64,000 nucleotides of DNA, from assembly GCA_004144595.1 (NCBI GenBank), contig SEEM01000003.1, positions 62,001 to 126,000 on the forward strand, written 5' to 3'. Shown here in pieces: positions 10,035 to 19,577 of the stretch (position 1 is the first letter of the stretch; the number at the start of each line of letters is the position of its first letter). The stretch comes from Hyphomicrobiales bacterium (GTDB lineage: Bacteria; Pseudomonadota; Alphaproteobacteria; Rhizobiales; Beijerinckiaceae). Both the position numbers and the translations under genes were made by a program. The notes under the pieces are model-generated. The model saw only the letters and a list, made by a program, of their open reading frames with translations. It did no database searches and was not told the origin of the DNA.

Positions 10035-10874
10035 TCAGTTGGCGCTGACGCTGACGCCGCCACTGCCGACGCCGACGCCTGCTCCGAGACCGCCCGAGCC
10101 GTTGCCGACACCGGCGCCGACGCCGAGGCCGTCTCCGTTGAGGCCCGCGCCGACTGCCGCCCCGAGCCCACCTGCGGCATTACCGAGCCCGGCGCCGAGA
10201 CCGGCTCCAAGGCCGCCGCTGCCAGCGCCGACTCCGGCCGCAGCTCCGACGCCGCCCGACGAACTGCCGAGACCCGCGCCGGCCCCGGCGCCTACACCGC
10301 CATTGCCGACATTGGCTCCTGCCGCGGCACCGAGCCCGCCATTTGCGTTGCCGGCACCGGCACCCAAGCCAGCACCGATACCGCCGCCTCCGGCGCCGAC
10401 GCCGGCTCCTGCGCCAACCCCGCCGTTACCGGCGCCGACATTGGCCCCGGCTCCCGCCGCGAGCCCACCGTTACCGACTCCGGCGCCTGCACCGGCATTG
10501 GCCCCGAGGCCACCGGCATTTGCGCCGATGCCGAGGGCGAGCCCCAGGAAACCGCCTGGGCTGTTTCCGCCGGGACCTCCAGGATTGCCGGGATTGTTCG
10601 GATTGCCTGGATTACCGGGGTTTCCCGGATTGCCTGGATTCCCCGGATTTCCGGGGTTTCCTGGATTTCCGGGATTGTTGCTCGCTATGTCACGCGAGCC
10701 GTTCGCGCCGCGGTTGCTCACCGTCGGGCTGTAGGTAGCTGCGAGCCTCAGGCATTTGCTTTTGGCGGCGCCACGCAGGCCGTCGCAGCCATCGAACGAG
10801 GTATATTCAGCAGCGGTGTTGCAGGCAGCGAGGAGTGTGCAGGCGCTCAAGGCGCCGAGTATTTGCAGTCGCAT
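10035..10874 (-). CDS. Collagen-like, glycine-rich lipoprotein
   Basis: The 279-residue protein starts with a lipoprotein signal ending LLAAC, with acylated Cys at 18. A short domain with two more cysteines follows (C30, C41). Residues 66-103 are a run of about ten Asn-Pro-Gly triplets, that is Gly-Asn-Pro in collagen register. The last 175 residues are almost only Gly, Ala, Val, Leu and Asn, in irregular 13-15 residue units around GGLGAGAG. It ends VSVSAN. It is probably surface-anchored or periplasmic with a structural role. I do not recognise a named family. It is monocistronic, facing away from the ABC gene. Confidence 0.8.
   Translation of the reverse strand: MRLQILGALSACTLLAACNTAAEYTSFDGCDGLRGAAKSKCLRLAATYSPTVSNRGANGSRDIASNNPGNPGNPGNPGNPGNPGNPGNPGNPNNPGNPGGPGGNSPGGFLGLALGIGANAGGLGANAGAGAGVGNGGLAAGAGANVGAGNGGVGAGAGVGAGGGGIGAGLGAGAGNANGGLGAAAGANVGNGGVGAGAGAGLGSSSGGVGAAAGVGAGSGGLGAGLGAGLGNAAGGLGAAVGAGLNGDGLGVGAGVGNGSGGLGAGVGVGSGGVSVSAN
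10564..10679 (-). repeat. Tandem 9-nt coding repeat (Asn-Pro-Gly tract)
   Basis: Inside the lipoprotein gene a 9-base unit encoding Asn-Pro-Gly repeats about a dozen times with synonymous changes and a few substitutions (Asn-Pro-Asn, Gly-Pro-Gly). The synonymous drift argues that the peptide is kept under selection rather than being a fresh slippage product. Confidence 0.8.
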
Positions 10875-11187
10875 AGCTCTCTCCTTGGCAGGTTAATCTA
10901 CACTGCCGAGAACAGGCCCCGTTCCTGGAGAGTTCCTTTGCGATGATTTGGGTGGATATCAAATAATATCCGATTTTCTGCTGATTTTAACCTTATTCGA
11001 ATTTAATGCTTCGGCTTTTCGATCAAGAGCCCGTTTAGCGGCTCGCCCTAATCCCGCCATCGGCGGCGTCTAGCTCGGTTGCAGGCGCCACCTGCCCGGC
11101 CGACTCCTGACAAGGGGTGGCATCGGAAAAGCCGGTATCCCGATTTGTCGTTTGTTCAGCCCCCTCATTCCCGCTAGCGAAGCAGGC
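10875..11187. other. Intergenic gap, AT-rich in the middle
   Basis: This 313-bp gap separates the divergent lipoprotein and ABC transporter genes. The part around 10945-11020 is strikingly AT-rich for this genome and probably holds promoters. No convincing RNA gene, tRNA fold or coding frame was seen. Confidence 0.5.
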
Positions 11188-13053
11188 ATGTTCGCTTCGC
11201 TCTTCCGCTGGCTTGAAAGCCGAATTGATGTCTTCGCTCCCTTCGACGAGCAGGAGACGCCGCCGCGTGGTGTCTGGCCCTTCATGTGGCACCACATCAA
11301 GGGCGTGAAGGGCTGGATGGCCCTGATCATGCTGACGGGGCTGGGCTTCAGCGGCATCGAGGCGGCGATGTATCTGATGGTCGGCTGGTTCGTCGACCTG
11401 CTCTCGACGCAGTCGCCGCAGACGATCTTCCAGGACCATGGCTGGCTGCTGGCAGGCGCGGCCTTCCTTCTCGTGGTCGTCCGGCCGCTGATCTATTTCG
11501 CCAACCACGCCATCGTGGACCAGGTCGTCGTGCCGCAGATCACCAACCAGATCCGCTGGCGCAACCACGTCTACACGCTCGGCCATGCGCTCGGCTATTT
11601 CCAGAACGATTTCGCCGGGCGCCTCTCCGCCCGCGTCCTCCAGGCCGGCCAGTCGATCCGCGGCGCGACGATCGAGGTCATCGACGATCTCTGGTATGCA
11701 CTCATCTTCGCCACGGTCGCGATCGGCTTCTTCGGCAAAACGAGCCTCTGGCTGGCGCTGCCGGTGATCCTGTGGCTCGGGGCTTACGTCGCGCTGCTGA
11801 TCTATTTCGTGCCGCGAGCAAAGCAGCGTTCCGAGGCGAATTCGCTGGGGCGCTCGACCACGACCGGCCGCATCGTCGATTCCTACACGAACATCCTGAC
11901 GGTCAAGCTGTTCGCGCGGGCCGATGCCGAGCGTTCCGCGGTGCGCGACTCGTTGTCGCGCTGGAACGCCTCCTTCCTCAACCTGTCGCGGCTGATCACG
12001 GGCGTCAGCGTCATCCTGCAGACGATGAACAGCCTGCTCGTCGTGGCGACGGCCTGGCTCGCGCTGCTGCTCTGGAGCAACGGCGAGATGACGCCGGGCG
12101 CGGTCGCGGCCGCGATCGGTCTCGTGCTCCGGCTGGTGCAGATGTCGAGCTGGCTGATCCATCTCGTGCGCGGCATCTTCGAGAATATCGGCGCCGTGCA
12201 GGAGAGCATGGAGACGATCGCCAAGCCGCACGACCTGCCGGATGCGCCCGGTGCCGTGCCGCTCGTCGTGGACAAGGGCGCGATCAGCTTCGAGCAGATA
12301 CGCTTCAATTACGGCCGGGCGCAGGGGCTGTTCGAGGGGCTCGATCTCCAGATCAGGCCGGGCGAGCGGGTTGGGCTGGTCGGCCCGTCCGGCGCCGGCA
12401 AGTCGACGCTGGTGAACCTCCTGCTGAGGCTCTATCCGCTCGAAGGCGGGCGCATCCTGATCGACGGGCAGGACATCGCCCTTGTCACGCAGGATACGCT
12501 GCGTGCCCAGATCGGCATGGTGACGCAGGATAATTCGCTGCTGCACCGCTCGATCGGCGACAATATCGCCTACGGCCGGATGGGGGCGAGCCAGGCCGAG
12601 ATCGCGCTCGCGGCGCAGCAGGCGGAGGCGCATGGCTTCATCCTGGGACTCGGCGACCAGGACGGACGGCAGGGCTTCGATTCGCGCGTCGGCGAGCGCG
12701 GGGTGAAGCTTTCGGGCGGCCAGCGCCAGCGCATCGCGATCGCCCGCGTGCTGCTCAAGGACGCGCCGATCCTGGTTCTCGACGAGGCGACCTCGGCGCT
12801 CGATTCGGAGGTCGAGGCGGCGATCCAGCAGCAGCTCACGCAGCTGATGCAGGGCAAGACCGTGATCGCGATCGCGCATCGGCTCTCGACCATCGCTGCA
12901 CTGGACCGGTTGGTCGTGCTGGATCAGGGACGCATCGCCGATATCGGCAGCCATGACGAACTGATCGCGCGAGGCGGGCTCTACGCAAGGCTCTGGGCGC
13001 GCCAATCGGGCGGTTTCCTGGCTGCCGCCGATCCGGAAAAGCTCGCCGTCTGA
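11188..13053 (+). CDS. ABC transporter, fused permease and ATPase (exporter type)
   Basis: From the ATG at 11188 the protein has 621 residues. The first 330 form a type I exporter membrane domain with about six helices. The nucleotide-binding domain has Walker A GPSGAGKST near residue 400, the signature LSGGQRQRIAIARV near 508, Walker B ILVLDEATSALD near 530 and the H-loop IAHRLST near 562. It works as a homodimer or with a partner not seen here. The substrate cannot be told; similar half-transporters move lipids, peptides or drugs. It stands alone, about 190 bp before the fbc operon. Confidence 0.93.
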   Translation: MFASLFRWLESRIDVFAPFDEQETPPRGVWPFMWHHIKGVKGWMALIMLTGLGFSGIEAAMYLMVGWFVDLLSTQSPQTIFQDHGWLLAGAAFLLVVVRPLIYFANHAIVDQVVVPQITNQIRWRNHVYTLGHALGYFQNDFAGRLSARVLQAGQSIRGATIEVIDDLWYALIFATVAIGFFGKTSLWLALPVILWLGAYVALLIYFVPRAKQRSEANSLGRSTTTGRIVDSYTNILTVKLFARADAERSAVRDSLSRWNASFLNLSRLITGVSVILQTMNSLLVVATAWLALLLWSNGEMTPGAVAAAIGLVLRLVQMSSWLIHLVRGIFENIGAVQESMETIAKPHDLPDAPGAVPLVVDKGAISFEQIRFNYGRAQGLFEGLDLQIRPGERVGLVGPSGAGKSTLVNLLLRLYPLEGGRILIDGQDIALVTQDTLRAQIGMVTQDNSLLHRSIGDNIAYGRMGASQAEIALAAQQAEAHGFILGLGDQDGRQGFDSRVGERGVKLSGGQRQRIAIARVLLKDAPILVLDEATSALDSEVEAAIQQQLTQLMQGKTVIAIAHRLSTIAALDRLVVLDQGRIADIGSHDELIARGGLYARLWARQSGGFLAAADPEKLAV

Positions 13054-13243
13054 CGTCGTCGCAGACGGACTGTGCGCCATGCATGGTCGGGGCGTTCGCG
13101 ACAGTAGACTTCGTCCAATCTGCATGTCAAAGAGCCGAAGGTGACGCACCGCCGCATTGCGGCGGCAGCGACGCGCCCCTATGAGGGCGACAGGCGACAA
13201 TTTCGAGCTGTTCCAGCTCCAAGACGTTTAAGAGGATTGGCTC

Positions 13244-13792
13244 GTGGCGCACGCGACCGATACATCGACCGGAACTACCCGCCGCGATTTCCTGATGCTC
13301 GCGACCGGCGCATTCGGCGCCGTCGGCGTCGGCGCCGTAATCGTTCCCCTGGTCAGCCAGATGGGCCCTGACGCGCAGACCATTGCGGCCGGCGCACCGG
13401 TCGACGTCGACCTGGCGCCCATCGCCGAAGGGCAGGCGATCAAGCTGTTCTGGCGCGGCAAGCCGATCTTCGTGCGCCATCGCACCAAGAAGGAAATCGA
13501 CGAGGCGCTGGCTGTCGACGTCGCCACGCTCCGCGATCCGCAGACCGACCAGCAGCGCACCAAGGCCGGTCACGAGCAGTTCCTCGTCGTCTTCGGCAAC
13601 TGCACCCATCTCGGCTGCATCCCGCTGGGCACCGCGCCCGGCGAATCGAAGGGCGATTTCGACGGCTGGTTCTGCCCCTGCCACGGCTCGCACTACGATT
13701 CCTCCGGCCGCATCCGCAAGGGCCCGGCGCCGCTCAACCTGCCGGTGCCGCCCTACGCCTTCAACGGCGACACCAAGATCAAGATCGGCTGA
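13244..13792 (+). CDS. petA: Ubiquinol-cytochrome c reductase Rieske iron-sulfur subunit
   Basis: The start is GTG with AGAGGA 8 nt upstream. The 182-residue protein has a twin-arginine TTRRDFL near residue 12 and one membrane anchor (about 18-38). The 2Fe-2S ligands are C120 and H122 in CTHLGC, and C144 and H147 in CPCH. The disulfide partners are C125 and C146. It carries electrons from ubiquinol to cytochrome c1 in complex III. It is the first gene of the fbc operon, with petB 52 nt downstream. Confidence 0.97.
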   Translation: MAHATDTSTGTTRRDFLMLATGAFGAVGVGAVIVPLVSQMGPDAQTIAAGAPVDVDLAPIAEGQAIKLFWRGKPIFVRHRTKKEIDEALAVDVATLRDPQTDQQRTKAGHEQFLVVFGNCTHLGCIPLGTAPGESKGDFDGWFCPCHGSHYDSSGRIRKGPAPLNLPVPPYAFNGDTKIKIG

Positions 13793-13844
13793 GCATGCGC
13801 TCGACGCTTTCCTGCCAAGATGAGACAGCCTTGAGGCATTCTTC

Positions 13845-15125
13845 ATGAGTGGTCACAGTTCCTACGTTCCGAAGACCGGCATCGAACGCTGGCTCGATGC
13901 GCGCCTGCCGATCATCCGGCTCGCCCATGACTCGGCGGTCTCCTATCCGGTGCCGCGCAACCTGAACTACCTGTGGACCTTCGGTGGTATCCTCGTGTTC
14001 ATGCTGGTGGCGCAGATCATCACCGGCATCATCCTGGCGATGCACTACACGGCCAACTCGATGCTCGCCTTCAACTCGGTCGAGCACATCATGCGCGACG
14101 TGAACTACGGCTGGCTGCTGCGCTACCTGCATTCCAACGGCGCCTCGATGTTCTTCATCGCGGTCTACGTGCACATCTTCCGCGGGCTTTATTACGGCTC
14201 GTACAAGGCGCCGCGCGAGGTTCTCTGGATCCTCGGCGTGGTCATCTTCCTGCTGATGATGGCGACGGCGTTCATGGGCTACGTGCTGCCCTGGGGCCAA
14301 ATGTCCTTCTGGGGCGCGACCGTCATCACCAACCTGTTCTCGGCCCTGCCGGTGGTGGGCGAGACGATCGTCACCTTCCTGTGGGGCGGCTATTCGGTCG
14401 ACAACCCGACGCTGAACCGCTTCTTCTCGCTGCATTACCTGCTGCCGTTCATGATCTTCGGCGTCGTCGGGCTGCATATCTGGGCGCTGCACGTCGTCGG
14501 CCAGAACAACCCGACCGGCGTCGAGGTGAAGAACGTCGCCAAGGATACCGTGCCGTTCACGCCCTATGCGACCGTGAAGGACATCTTCGGCATGGTCGTG
14601 TTCATGATCCTGTTCGCCTGGTTCGTGTTCTACCAGCCGAATTTCATGGGCCACGCCGACAACTACATCCCGGCGAACCCGGCCTCGACCCCTGCGCATA
14701 TCGTCCCTGAGTGGTACTTCCTGCCGTTCTACGCGATCCTGCGCGCCATCCCCGACAAGCTCGGCGGCGTCATGGCGATGGGTGCGGCGATCGTGGTGCT
14801 GGCCTTCCTGCCCTGGATCGACACCTCAAAGATCAAGTCGATGAGCTACCGTCCGATCGGGCGCCAGTTGTTCTGGGCCTTCGTCGTGGTCTGCATCGGC
14901 CTGGGCTATCTCGGCGCGATGCCGGCGGAAGGCGGCTACGTCATCGCCTCGCAAATCTTCACCGTGCTGTATTTCGGCTTCTTCGTTGCGCTCTTCGTCG
15001 TCGGTCTGTTCGAGCGGCCGAAGGCGCTTCCGACCTCGATCGCCGATGCGGTGCTCGCTTCCAAGGGCGGGTCGGCGGCGCGCGTCGCGACTGCCGCCGC
15101 TGCCGAACCGAACGTCAAGGGCTGA
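13845..15125 (+). CDS. petB: Cytochrome b of complex III
   Basis: The 426-residue, eight-helix subunit binds both haems b. The ligand pairs are H96/H197 and H110/H211 (in [24 protein letters not shown] and GLHIWALH). The Qo-site PEWY motif lies in [14 protein letters not shown]. This is the full-length bacterial form rather than split b6 plus subunit IV. After the last helix is a short Ala-rich tail. It lies between petA and petC, the standard fbcFBC order. Confidence 0.98.
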   Translation: MSGHSSYVPKTGIERWLDARLPIIRLAHDSAVSYPVPRNLNYLWTFGGILVFMLVAQIITGIILAMHYTANSMLAFNSVEHIMRDVNYGWLLRYLHSNGASMFFIAVYVHIFRGLYYGSYKAPREVLWILGVVIFLLMMATAFMGYVLPWGQMSFWGATVITNLFSALPVVGETIVTFLWGGYSVDNPTLNRFFSLHYLLPFMIFGVVGLHIWALHVVGQNNPTGVEVKNVAKDTVPFTPYATVKDIFGMVVFMILFAWFVFYQPNFMGHADNYIPANPASTPAHIVPEWYFLPFYAILRAIPDKLGGVMAMGAAIVVLAFLPWIDTSKIKSMSYRPIGRQLFWAFVVVCIGLGYLGAMPAEGGYVIASQIFTVLYFGFFVALFVVGLFERPKALPTSIADAVLASKGGSAARVATAAAAEPNVKG

Positions 15126-15132
15126 CGGAACC

Positions 15133-16014
15133 ATGAGCAGAACATCGTTTCGTCTCGCCCTGACCGGGCTCGCTGCCGGCCTCTCGCTGGCGCTCTTCCA
15201 GCCGGCGGCGCAGGCTGCCGAGGCCGGCCCGAAGCCGCCGGCGCTGACCTGGTCCTTCTCTGGGCCGTTCGGCAAGTTCGACCGGGCGCAGCTCCAGCGC
15301 GGCTTCAAGGTCTACAAGGAAGTCTGCGCGAGCTGCCATGGCGCGAGCCTGGTTGCCTTCCGCAACCTGTCCCAGCCCGGTGGCCCCGAGTTCACGCCCG
15401 GACAGGTCGCAGCGCTTGCCGCGACCTACCAGATCAAGGACGGCCCGAACGAGGCCGGCGAGATGTTCGAGCGGCCCGGCCGCTCGGCCGATCGCTTCCC
15501 GTCGCCGTTCCCGAACGAGCAGGCGGCGCGTGCAGCCCAGGGCGGCGCCTACCCGCCGGATTTCTCGGTCCTGGCAAAGGCGCGTACCTATACCCGCGGC
15601 TTCCCGACCTTCGTCTTCGACATCTTCACGCAGTATCAGGAGCAGGGGCCGGACTACATTCACGCCCTGCTCGTAGGCTACAAGGAGCCGCCGGCCGGCT
15701 TCCCCACGCTGCTGCCCGGGCAGAACTACAACGAATACATGCCCGGCCACCTGATCGCGATGCCCAAGCCGATCTCCGACGGGCAGGTCGAGTATCCGAA
15801 GGGTCCGGACGGCAAGTCGCCGGTGCCTGAGACCGTCGATCAGTATGCCCGCGACGTCGCGGCCTTCATGGTGTGGATGGCGGAGCCGCATCTCGAGGCG
15901 CGCAAGCGTCTTGGCATGCAGGTGATGGCGTTCCTCACCATCTTTGCCTTCCTGCTCTACTACACCAAGAAGAAGGTCTGGTCGCGCATGCCGGACGGCT
16001 CGCCGGCCCACTGA
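15133..16014 (+). CDS. petC: Cytochrome c1
   Basis: The 293-residue product starts 7 nt after petB. A signal peptide ending near AQAAEA (residue 30) precedes the mature protein. The haem c site is CASCH at 65-69, and a likely axial methionine sits in HLIAMPKPISDG. A C-terminal membrane anchor (VMAFLTIFAFLLYYTKKK) fixes it to the inner membrane with its domain in the periplasm. It passes electrons to soluble cytochrome c. A strong terminator follows. Confidence 0.97.
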   Translation: MSRTSFRLALTGLAAGLSLALFQPAAQAAEAGPKPPALTWSFSGPFGKFDRAQLQRGFKVYKEVCASCHGASLVAFRNLSQPGGPEFTPGQVAALAATYQIKDGPNEAGEMFERPGRSADRFPSPFPNEQAARAAQGGAYPPDFSVLAKARTYTRGFPTFVFDIFTQYQEQGPDYIHALLVGYKEPPAGFPTLLPGQNYNEYMPGHLIAMPKPISDGQVEYPKGPDGKSPVPETVDQYARDVAAFMVWMAEPHLEARKRLGMQVMAFLTIFAFLLYYTKKKVWSRMPDGSPAH

Positions 16015-16034
16015 GGCAGGTGATCGAGCTCTCG

Positions 16035-16060
16035 AAAGGCCCCGGCGACGGGGCCTTTTT
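16035..16060 (+). terminator. Rho-independent terminator of the fbc operon
   Basis: A GC-rich stem, GGCCCC / GGGGCC with loop GGCGAC, is followed by TTTTT. It starts 21 nt after the petC stop. Strong by eye. Confidence 0.9.
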
Positions 16061-16167
16061 CGTTGGTCGGCTGGCCGGCCGCGAGACCTGCGGAAAGCTC
16101 CGCGTGGCCAGGACTGTGTTGCGACCGTCATCGAAAGGTGGTCCTTTCCGCACCCGTATGTGTTGCC

Positions 16168-16213
16168 GCATCGAATCCGCCCGAAAAGTGGCTTCCACTT
16201 TTCGGTTCGATGC
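16168..16213. repeat. Intergenic palindrome (GATGC-type hairpin), copy 2
   Basis: A 46-bp inverted repeat has outer ends GCATCGAA / TTCGATGC and inner stem CCGAAAAGTGG / CCACTTTTCGG. It sits just upstream of mtnP, so it would lie in the mtnP leader or overlap its promoter. Confidence 0.8.
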
Positions 16214-16228
16214 TCAAGGGAATCGACC

Positions 16229-17107
16229 ATGAGCGAAGCCGTTCTCGGAATCATCGGCGGATCGGGCATCTACGATCTGCCGGGCCTGACCGATCTGCGC
16301 GAGGAGCGCATCGACAGCCCCTGGGGCGAGCCTTCAGACGTGTTGCGGATCGGCCGGATCGGCCAGACGAAGATCGTGTTCCTGCCGCGCCATGGCCGCG
16401 GCCATTCGATACCGCCCTCCGAGATCAACTACCGCGCCAATATCGACGTGCTGAAGCGGGCGGGCGTGACCGATCTCGTTTCGCTCTCGGCCTGCGGCTC
16501 CTACAAGGCCGAGCTTTATCCCGGTCTGTTCGTGCTGGTCGACCAGTTCGTCGACCGGACGAGCCGGCGGGAGAACTCCTTCTTCGGCAAGGGCTGCGTC
16601 GCCCATGTCTCCGTCGCCCATCCGGTCGGCCCCGCCCTACAGGCGCGGATCGCGGCCGCGGCACAGGCAGAGGAACTGGCTTTCGTACGTGGCGGGACGC
16701 TGGTCACGATGGAGGGCCCGCAATTCTCGACCTATGCGGAATCGATGACCTATCGCGGGCTCGGCTACGATCTGATCGGCATGACGGCGATGCCGGAGGC
16801 CAAACTCGCTCGCGAGGCCGAGATCACCTATGCGACCGTCGCGATGGTGACCGATTACGACTGCTGGCATGAGCTGCACGGTGCCGTCGACGTGGCTTCG
16901 GTTATCGCCGTGCTGCACGACAATGCGCATAAGGCGCGCCAGCTCGTGGCGCGGCTCGCCGCCGATTTCCCGACGGAGCGCGAGCCATGCCCGGCCGGGT
17001 CTCATAACGCGCTGGACAACGCCATCGTGACGGCGCCGGCCTTCCGCGACCCGACACTCCTGGCGAAGCTCGATGCGGTGGCGGGGCGCGTGCTCCAGGT
17101 CGCGTGA
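16229..17107 (+). CDS. mtnP: S-methyl-5'-thioadenosine phosphorylase
   Basis: The 292-residue enzyme phosphorolyses methylthioadenosine to adenine and 5-methylthioribose 1-phosphate. MTAP-class motifs are [10 protein letters not shown] at the N-terminus, [34 protein letters not shown], and [12 protein letters not shown]. The ATG at 16229 has AGGGA upstream. It is the first gene of mtnP-apt-mtnA-aldolase, which together release adenine and process the methylthioribose half. Confidence 0.95.
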   Translation: MSEAVLGIIGGSGIYDLPGLTDLREERIDSPWGEPSDVLRIGRIGQTKIVFLPRHGRGHSIPPSEINYRANIDVLKRAGVTDLVSLSACGSYKAELYPGLFVLVDQFVDRTSRRENSFFGKGCVAHVSVAHPVGPALQARIAAAAQAEELAFVRGGTLVTMEGPQFSTYAESMTYRGLGYDLIGMTAMPEAKLAREAEITYATVAMVTDYDCWHELHGAVDVASVIAVLHDNAHKARQLVARLAADFPTEREPCPAGSHNALDNAIVTAPAFRDPTLLAKLDAVAGRVLQVA

Positions 17108-17178
17108 TGGCGGCGCCCTTGACGAAGCCGGCTCGGCGTCCGACCAAAGCGTCCGCTCTGGCCTCCGAGACTGCGCCC

Positions 17179-17706
17179 ATGAACCTCGCCGACAGCATCC
17201 GCGCCATTCCCGACTATCCCCGGCCCGGCATCGTCTTTCGCGACATCACCACGCTGCTCGGCGATGCGCGGGCCTTCCGCCGGGCCGTCGACGAGCTGGT
17301 GCAGCCTTTCGCGGGCCTGAAGATCGGCAAGATCGCGGGGATCGAGGCGCGCGGCTTCATCCTCGGCGGGGCTGTGGCGCACCAGCTTTCGGCCGGCTTC
17401 GTTCCCGTTCGCAAGAAGGGCAAGCTGCCGCTGGAGACGTTGCGCGCGACCTATGCGCTCGAATACGGCACGGACGAGATCGAGATCCACCGTGATGCCG
17501 TGCAGCCCGGCGAGCGTGTCCTGCTGGTCGACGACCTGATCGCGACCGGCGGCACGGCGGAGGCGGCGGTCAACCTGCTCGCCGGGCTCGGCGCCGAGGT
17601 CGTGGCGGCCTGCTTCATCGTCGATCTGCCCGAACTCGGCGGCGCCGACAAGATCCGGCGGCTCGGCGTACCGGTCCGCACCCTGGTCTCGTTCGGCGGG
17701 CATTGA
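17179..17706 (+). CDS. apt: Adenine phosphoribosyltransferase
   Basis: The chosen ATG at 17179 gives 175 residues, the usual APRT size. Starts at 17104 (GTG) and 17107 (ATG), touching the mtnP stop, would add a 25-residue low-complexity leader. The PRPP loop is [14 protein letters not shown], and the N-terminal block [18 protein letters not shown] is diagnostic. It converts adenine plus PRPP to AMP. Placed between mtnP and mtnA, it recycles the adenine that mtnP sets free. Confidence 0.95.
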   Translation: MNLADSIRAIPDYPRPGIVFRDITTLLGDARAFRRAVDELVQPFAGLKIGKIAGIEARGFILGGAVAHQLSAGFVPVRKKGKLPLETLRATYALEYGTDEIEIHRDAVQPGERVLLVDDLIATGGTAEAAVNLLAGLGAEVVAACFIVDLPELGGADKIRRLGVPVRTLVSFGGH

Positions 17707-17713
17707 GCAGCGG

Positions 17714-18823
17714 ATGAAGATCAACGGCCAGCACTACCGGACGATCTGGCTGGCGCAGGATGGCTGGCGTGTCGTCGTGATCGACCAGACGCGTCTGCCC
17801 TTCCGCTTCGAGACCGTGGCACTGGGCTCGGCCGAGCAGGCGGCAGACGCGATCCGCAGCATGGTCGTGCGGGGCGCGCCATTGATCGGAGCGACTGCGG
17901 CCTATGGCGTGGCGCTGGCGCTGCGGGCGGATGCATCGGATGCGGCCTTGGAGGTGGCGCTCGCCCTGCTTGGCGCGACGCGGCCGACCGCGGTCAACCT
18001 GCACTGGGCGTTGGCGCGGATGCGTCGTGTCCTTGCTGCGCTACCTCCAGAGGTGCGTGCCGCCGCGGCCTATGCGGAGGCTGCGGCGATCTGCGACGAG
18101 GATGTCGCCTTGTGCCGTTCGATCGGTGAGCATGGCTTGCCGTTGATTGCGGAGATCGCGGCGCGAAAGCCCGCCGGCGCGCCGGTCAACATCCTCACCC
18201 ATTGCAATGCCGGCTGGCTTGCGACGGTGGACTGGGGCACGGCGCTGGCGCCGATCTACCTCGCGCACGACGCGGGCATCCCTGTCCATGTCTGGGTCGA
18301 CGAGACCCGGCCACGCAACCAGGGCGCGGCGTTGACGGCCTATGAGCTAGGCTCCCATGGCGTGCCGCATACGGTGATCGCCGATAATGCCGGCGGCCAC
18401 CTGATGCAGCATCGGCAGGTCGACATGGTGATCGTCGGGACCGACCGGACGACGGCGACCGGCGATGTCGCCAACAAGATCGGGACGTATCTCAAGGCAC
18501 TCGCCGCGCATGACAACGGCCTACCGTTTTATGTGGCGCTGCCCTCGCCGACGATCGACTGGAGCATCCGCGACGGCCTCGCCGCTATTCCGATCGAGGA
18601 ACGGGCGGCCCGCGAGGTCACTCATCTTTCGGGGCTCTCGGAGGATGGCGAGGTCAGGTCCATCCGTGTTGCCGCGCCGGGCAGCGGTGCGGCCAACCCC
18701 GCCTTCGACGTAACGCCGGCGCGGCTCGTCACCGGCCTCATCACCGAGCGCGGCATCTGCGCTGCCAGCCACGAGGGACTGGCGCAGCTCTTTCCCGATC
18801 TGGCGAAAAGGGACACGGCATGA
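17714..18823 (+). CDS. mtnA: S-methyl-5-thioribose-1-phosphate isomerase
   Basis: This 369-residue eIF2B-like enzyme turns methylthioribose 1-phosphate into methylthioribulose 1-phosphate. The catalytic Cys lies in [17 protein letters not shown], and the catalytic Asp in [19 protein letters not shown]. The N-terminal [16 protein letters not shown] is the family substrate loop. It starts 7 nt after apt and overlaps the aldolase gene by 4 nt, so the operon is tightly coupled. Confidence 0.95.
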   Translation: MKINGQHYRTIWLAQDGWRVVVIDQTRLPFRFETVALGSAEQAADAIRSMVVRGAPLIGATAAYGVALALRADASDAALEVALALLGATRPTAVNLHWALARMRRVLAALPPEVRAAAAYAEAAAICDEDVALCRSIGEHGLPLIAEIAARKPAGAPVNILTHCNAGWLATVDWGTALAPIYLAHDAGIPVHVWVDETRPRNQGAALTAYELGSHGVPHTVIADNAGGHLMQHRQVDMVIVGTDRTTATGDVANKIGTYLKALAAHDNGLPFYVALPSPTIDWSIRDGLAAIPIEERAAREVTHLSGLSEDGEVRSIRVAAPGSGAANPAFDVTPARLVTGLITERGICAASHEGLAQLFPDLAKRDTA

Positions 18824-19464
18824 CCGAAGCGGAACTGCGGCAGGAGGTCGTCTCGGTCGCACAGGCGATCGATCGGGCGGGATTCTGCCCGTCGAAATCG
18901 GGCAATGTCTCGGCGCGTTTCGGCGACGGCCTGCTGATCACGCCGTCGGGCCTGCCCTACGCCCGGACGCAACCGGAAGACCTGATTCATCTGGGGCTCG
19001 ACGGCACGGTCCTGAGCGGCAGCCGCAAGCCGTCCTCGGAATGGCCCTTCCATGTCGCGATCTATCGGGCGAGGCCGGATGCCCAGGCGATCGTGCACAC
19101 CCATTCCCCGCGCGCCACCGCGCTCTCCAGCACCCGGCGCGGCATTCCGGCCTTCCATTACATGATCGCGCTCTGCGGCGGCGCCGATGTGCGCTGCGCC
19201 GAATACGCCACCTTCGGAACGCCGGAACTTGCGGACAATGCCGTGAAGGCGCTGGAGGGGCGCAAGGCGGTGTTGCTCGCCAATCACGGCGTGATCGCGC
19301 TCGGCCAGACGCTGGCGGGCGCGCATACCATTGTCGCCGAAGTCGAGAATCTCGCCGGGCAGTATCTCGATATCCTCGCGGCGGGGATCGAGCCGGTAAT
19401 CCTCGACGCGGCCGAAATGGAGCGCGTCGGCGCCAAATTCGCGGGCTACGGCAAGGTCGGCTGA
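18820..19464 (+). CDS. Class II aldolase, fuculose-phosphate type (putative methylthioribulose-1-phosphate aldolase)
   Basis: The 214-residue protein belongs to the class II aldolase/adducin family. Zinc ligands are H93, H95 and H156 (IVHTHSP; LANHGV). The catalytic acid is E74 in KPSSEWPFH, matching E73, H92, H94 and H155 of E. coli FucA one residue off. Its place after mtnP and mtnA suggests it splits methylthioribulose 1-phosphate into DHAP and methylthioacetaldehyde, as Ald2 does in the known DHAP shunt. A dehydratase (MtnB) reading is possible, but mtnC, mtnD and mtnK are absent here. Class confident, substrate inferred. Confidence 0.85.
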   Translation: MTEAELRQEVVSVAQAIDRAGFCPSKSGNVSARFGDGLLITPSGLPYARTQPEDLIHLGLDGTVLSGSRKPSSEWPFHVAIYRARPDAQAIVHTHSPRATALSSTRRGIPAFHYMIALCGGADVRCAEYATFGTPELADNAVKALEGRKAVLLANHGVIALGQTLAGAHTIVAEVENLAGQYLDILAAGIEPVILDAAEMERVGAKFAGYGKVG

Positions 19465-19577
19465 GAGCCTCCGGGCCGACCCCGACATCGGCGACCTGCG
19501 CTGCCAGGGGTGGCAAGCGCGTCTGTGGCTGGTACAGCGTAGCTCTACTCTTGGAGCCTGTCGCGAAGGCCAGTGCG

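Noticed and set aside
10564-10679. A repeat tract that could be mistaken for a CRISPR array.
   Set aside because: The units are 9 nt, directly adjacent and in frame; there are no spacers and no cas genes.
9153-10946. A 597-codon open frame on the plus strand over hemF, trmL and the lipoprotein.
   Set aside because: It is antisense to all three genes. The repeats in it mirror the Gly-rich tract of the real gene.
18820-19464. Reading the class II aldolase as MtnB dehydratase.
   Set aside because: Active-site order and the KPSSEW block fit FucA-type aldolases better, and mtnC/D are absent. Not fully excluded.
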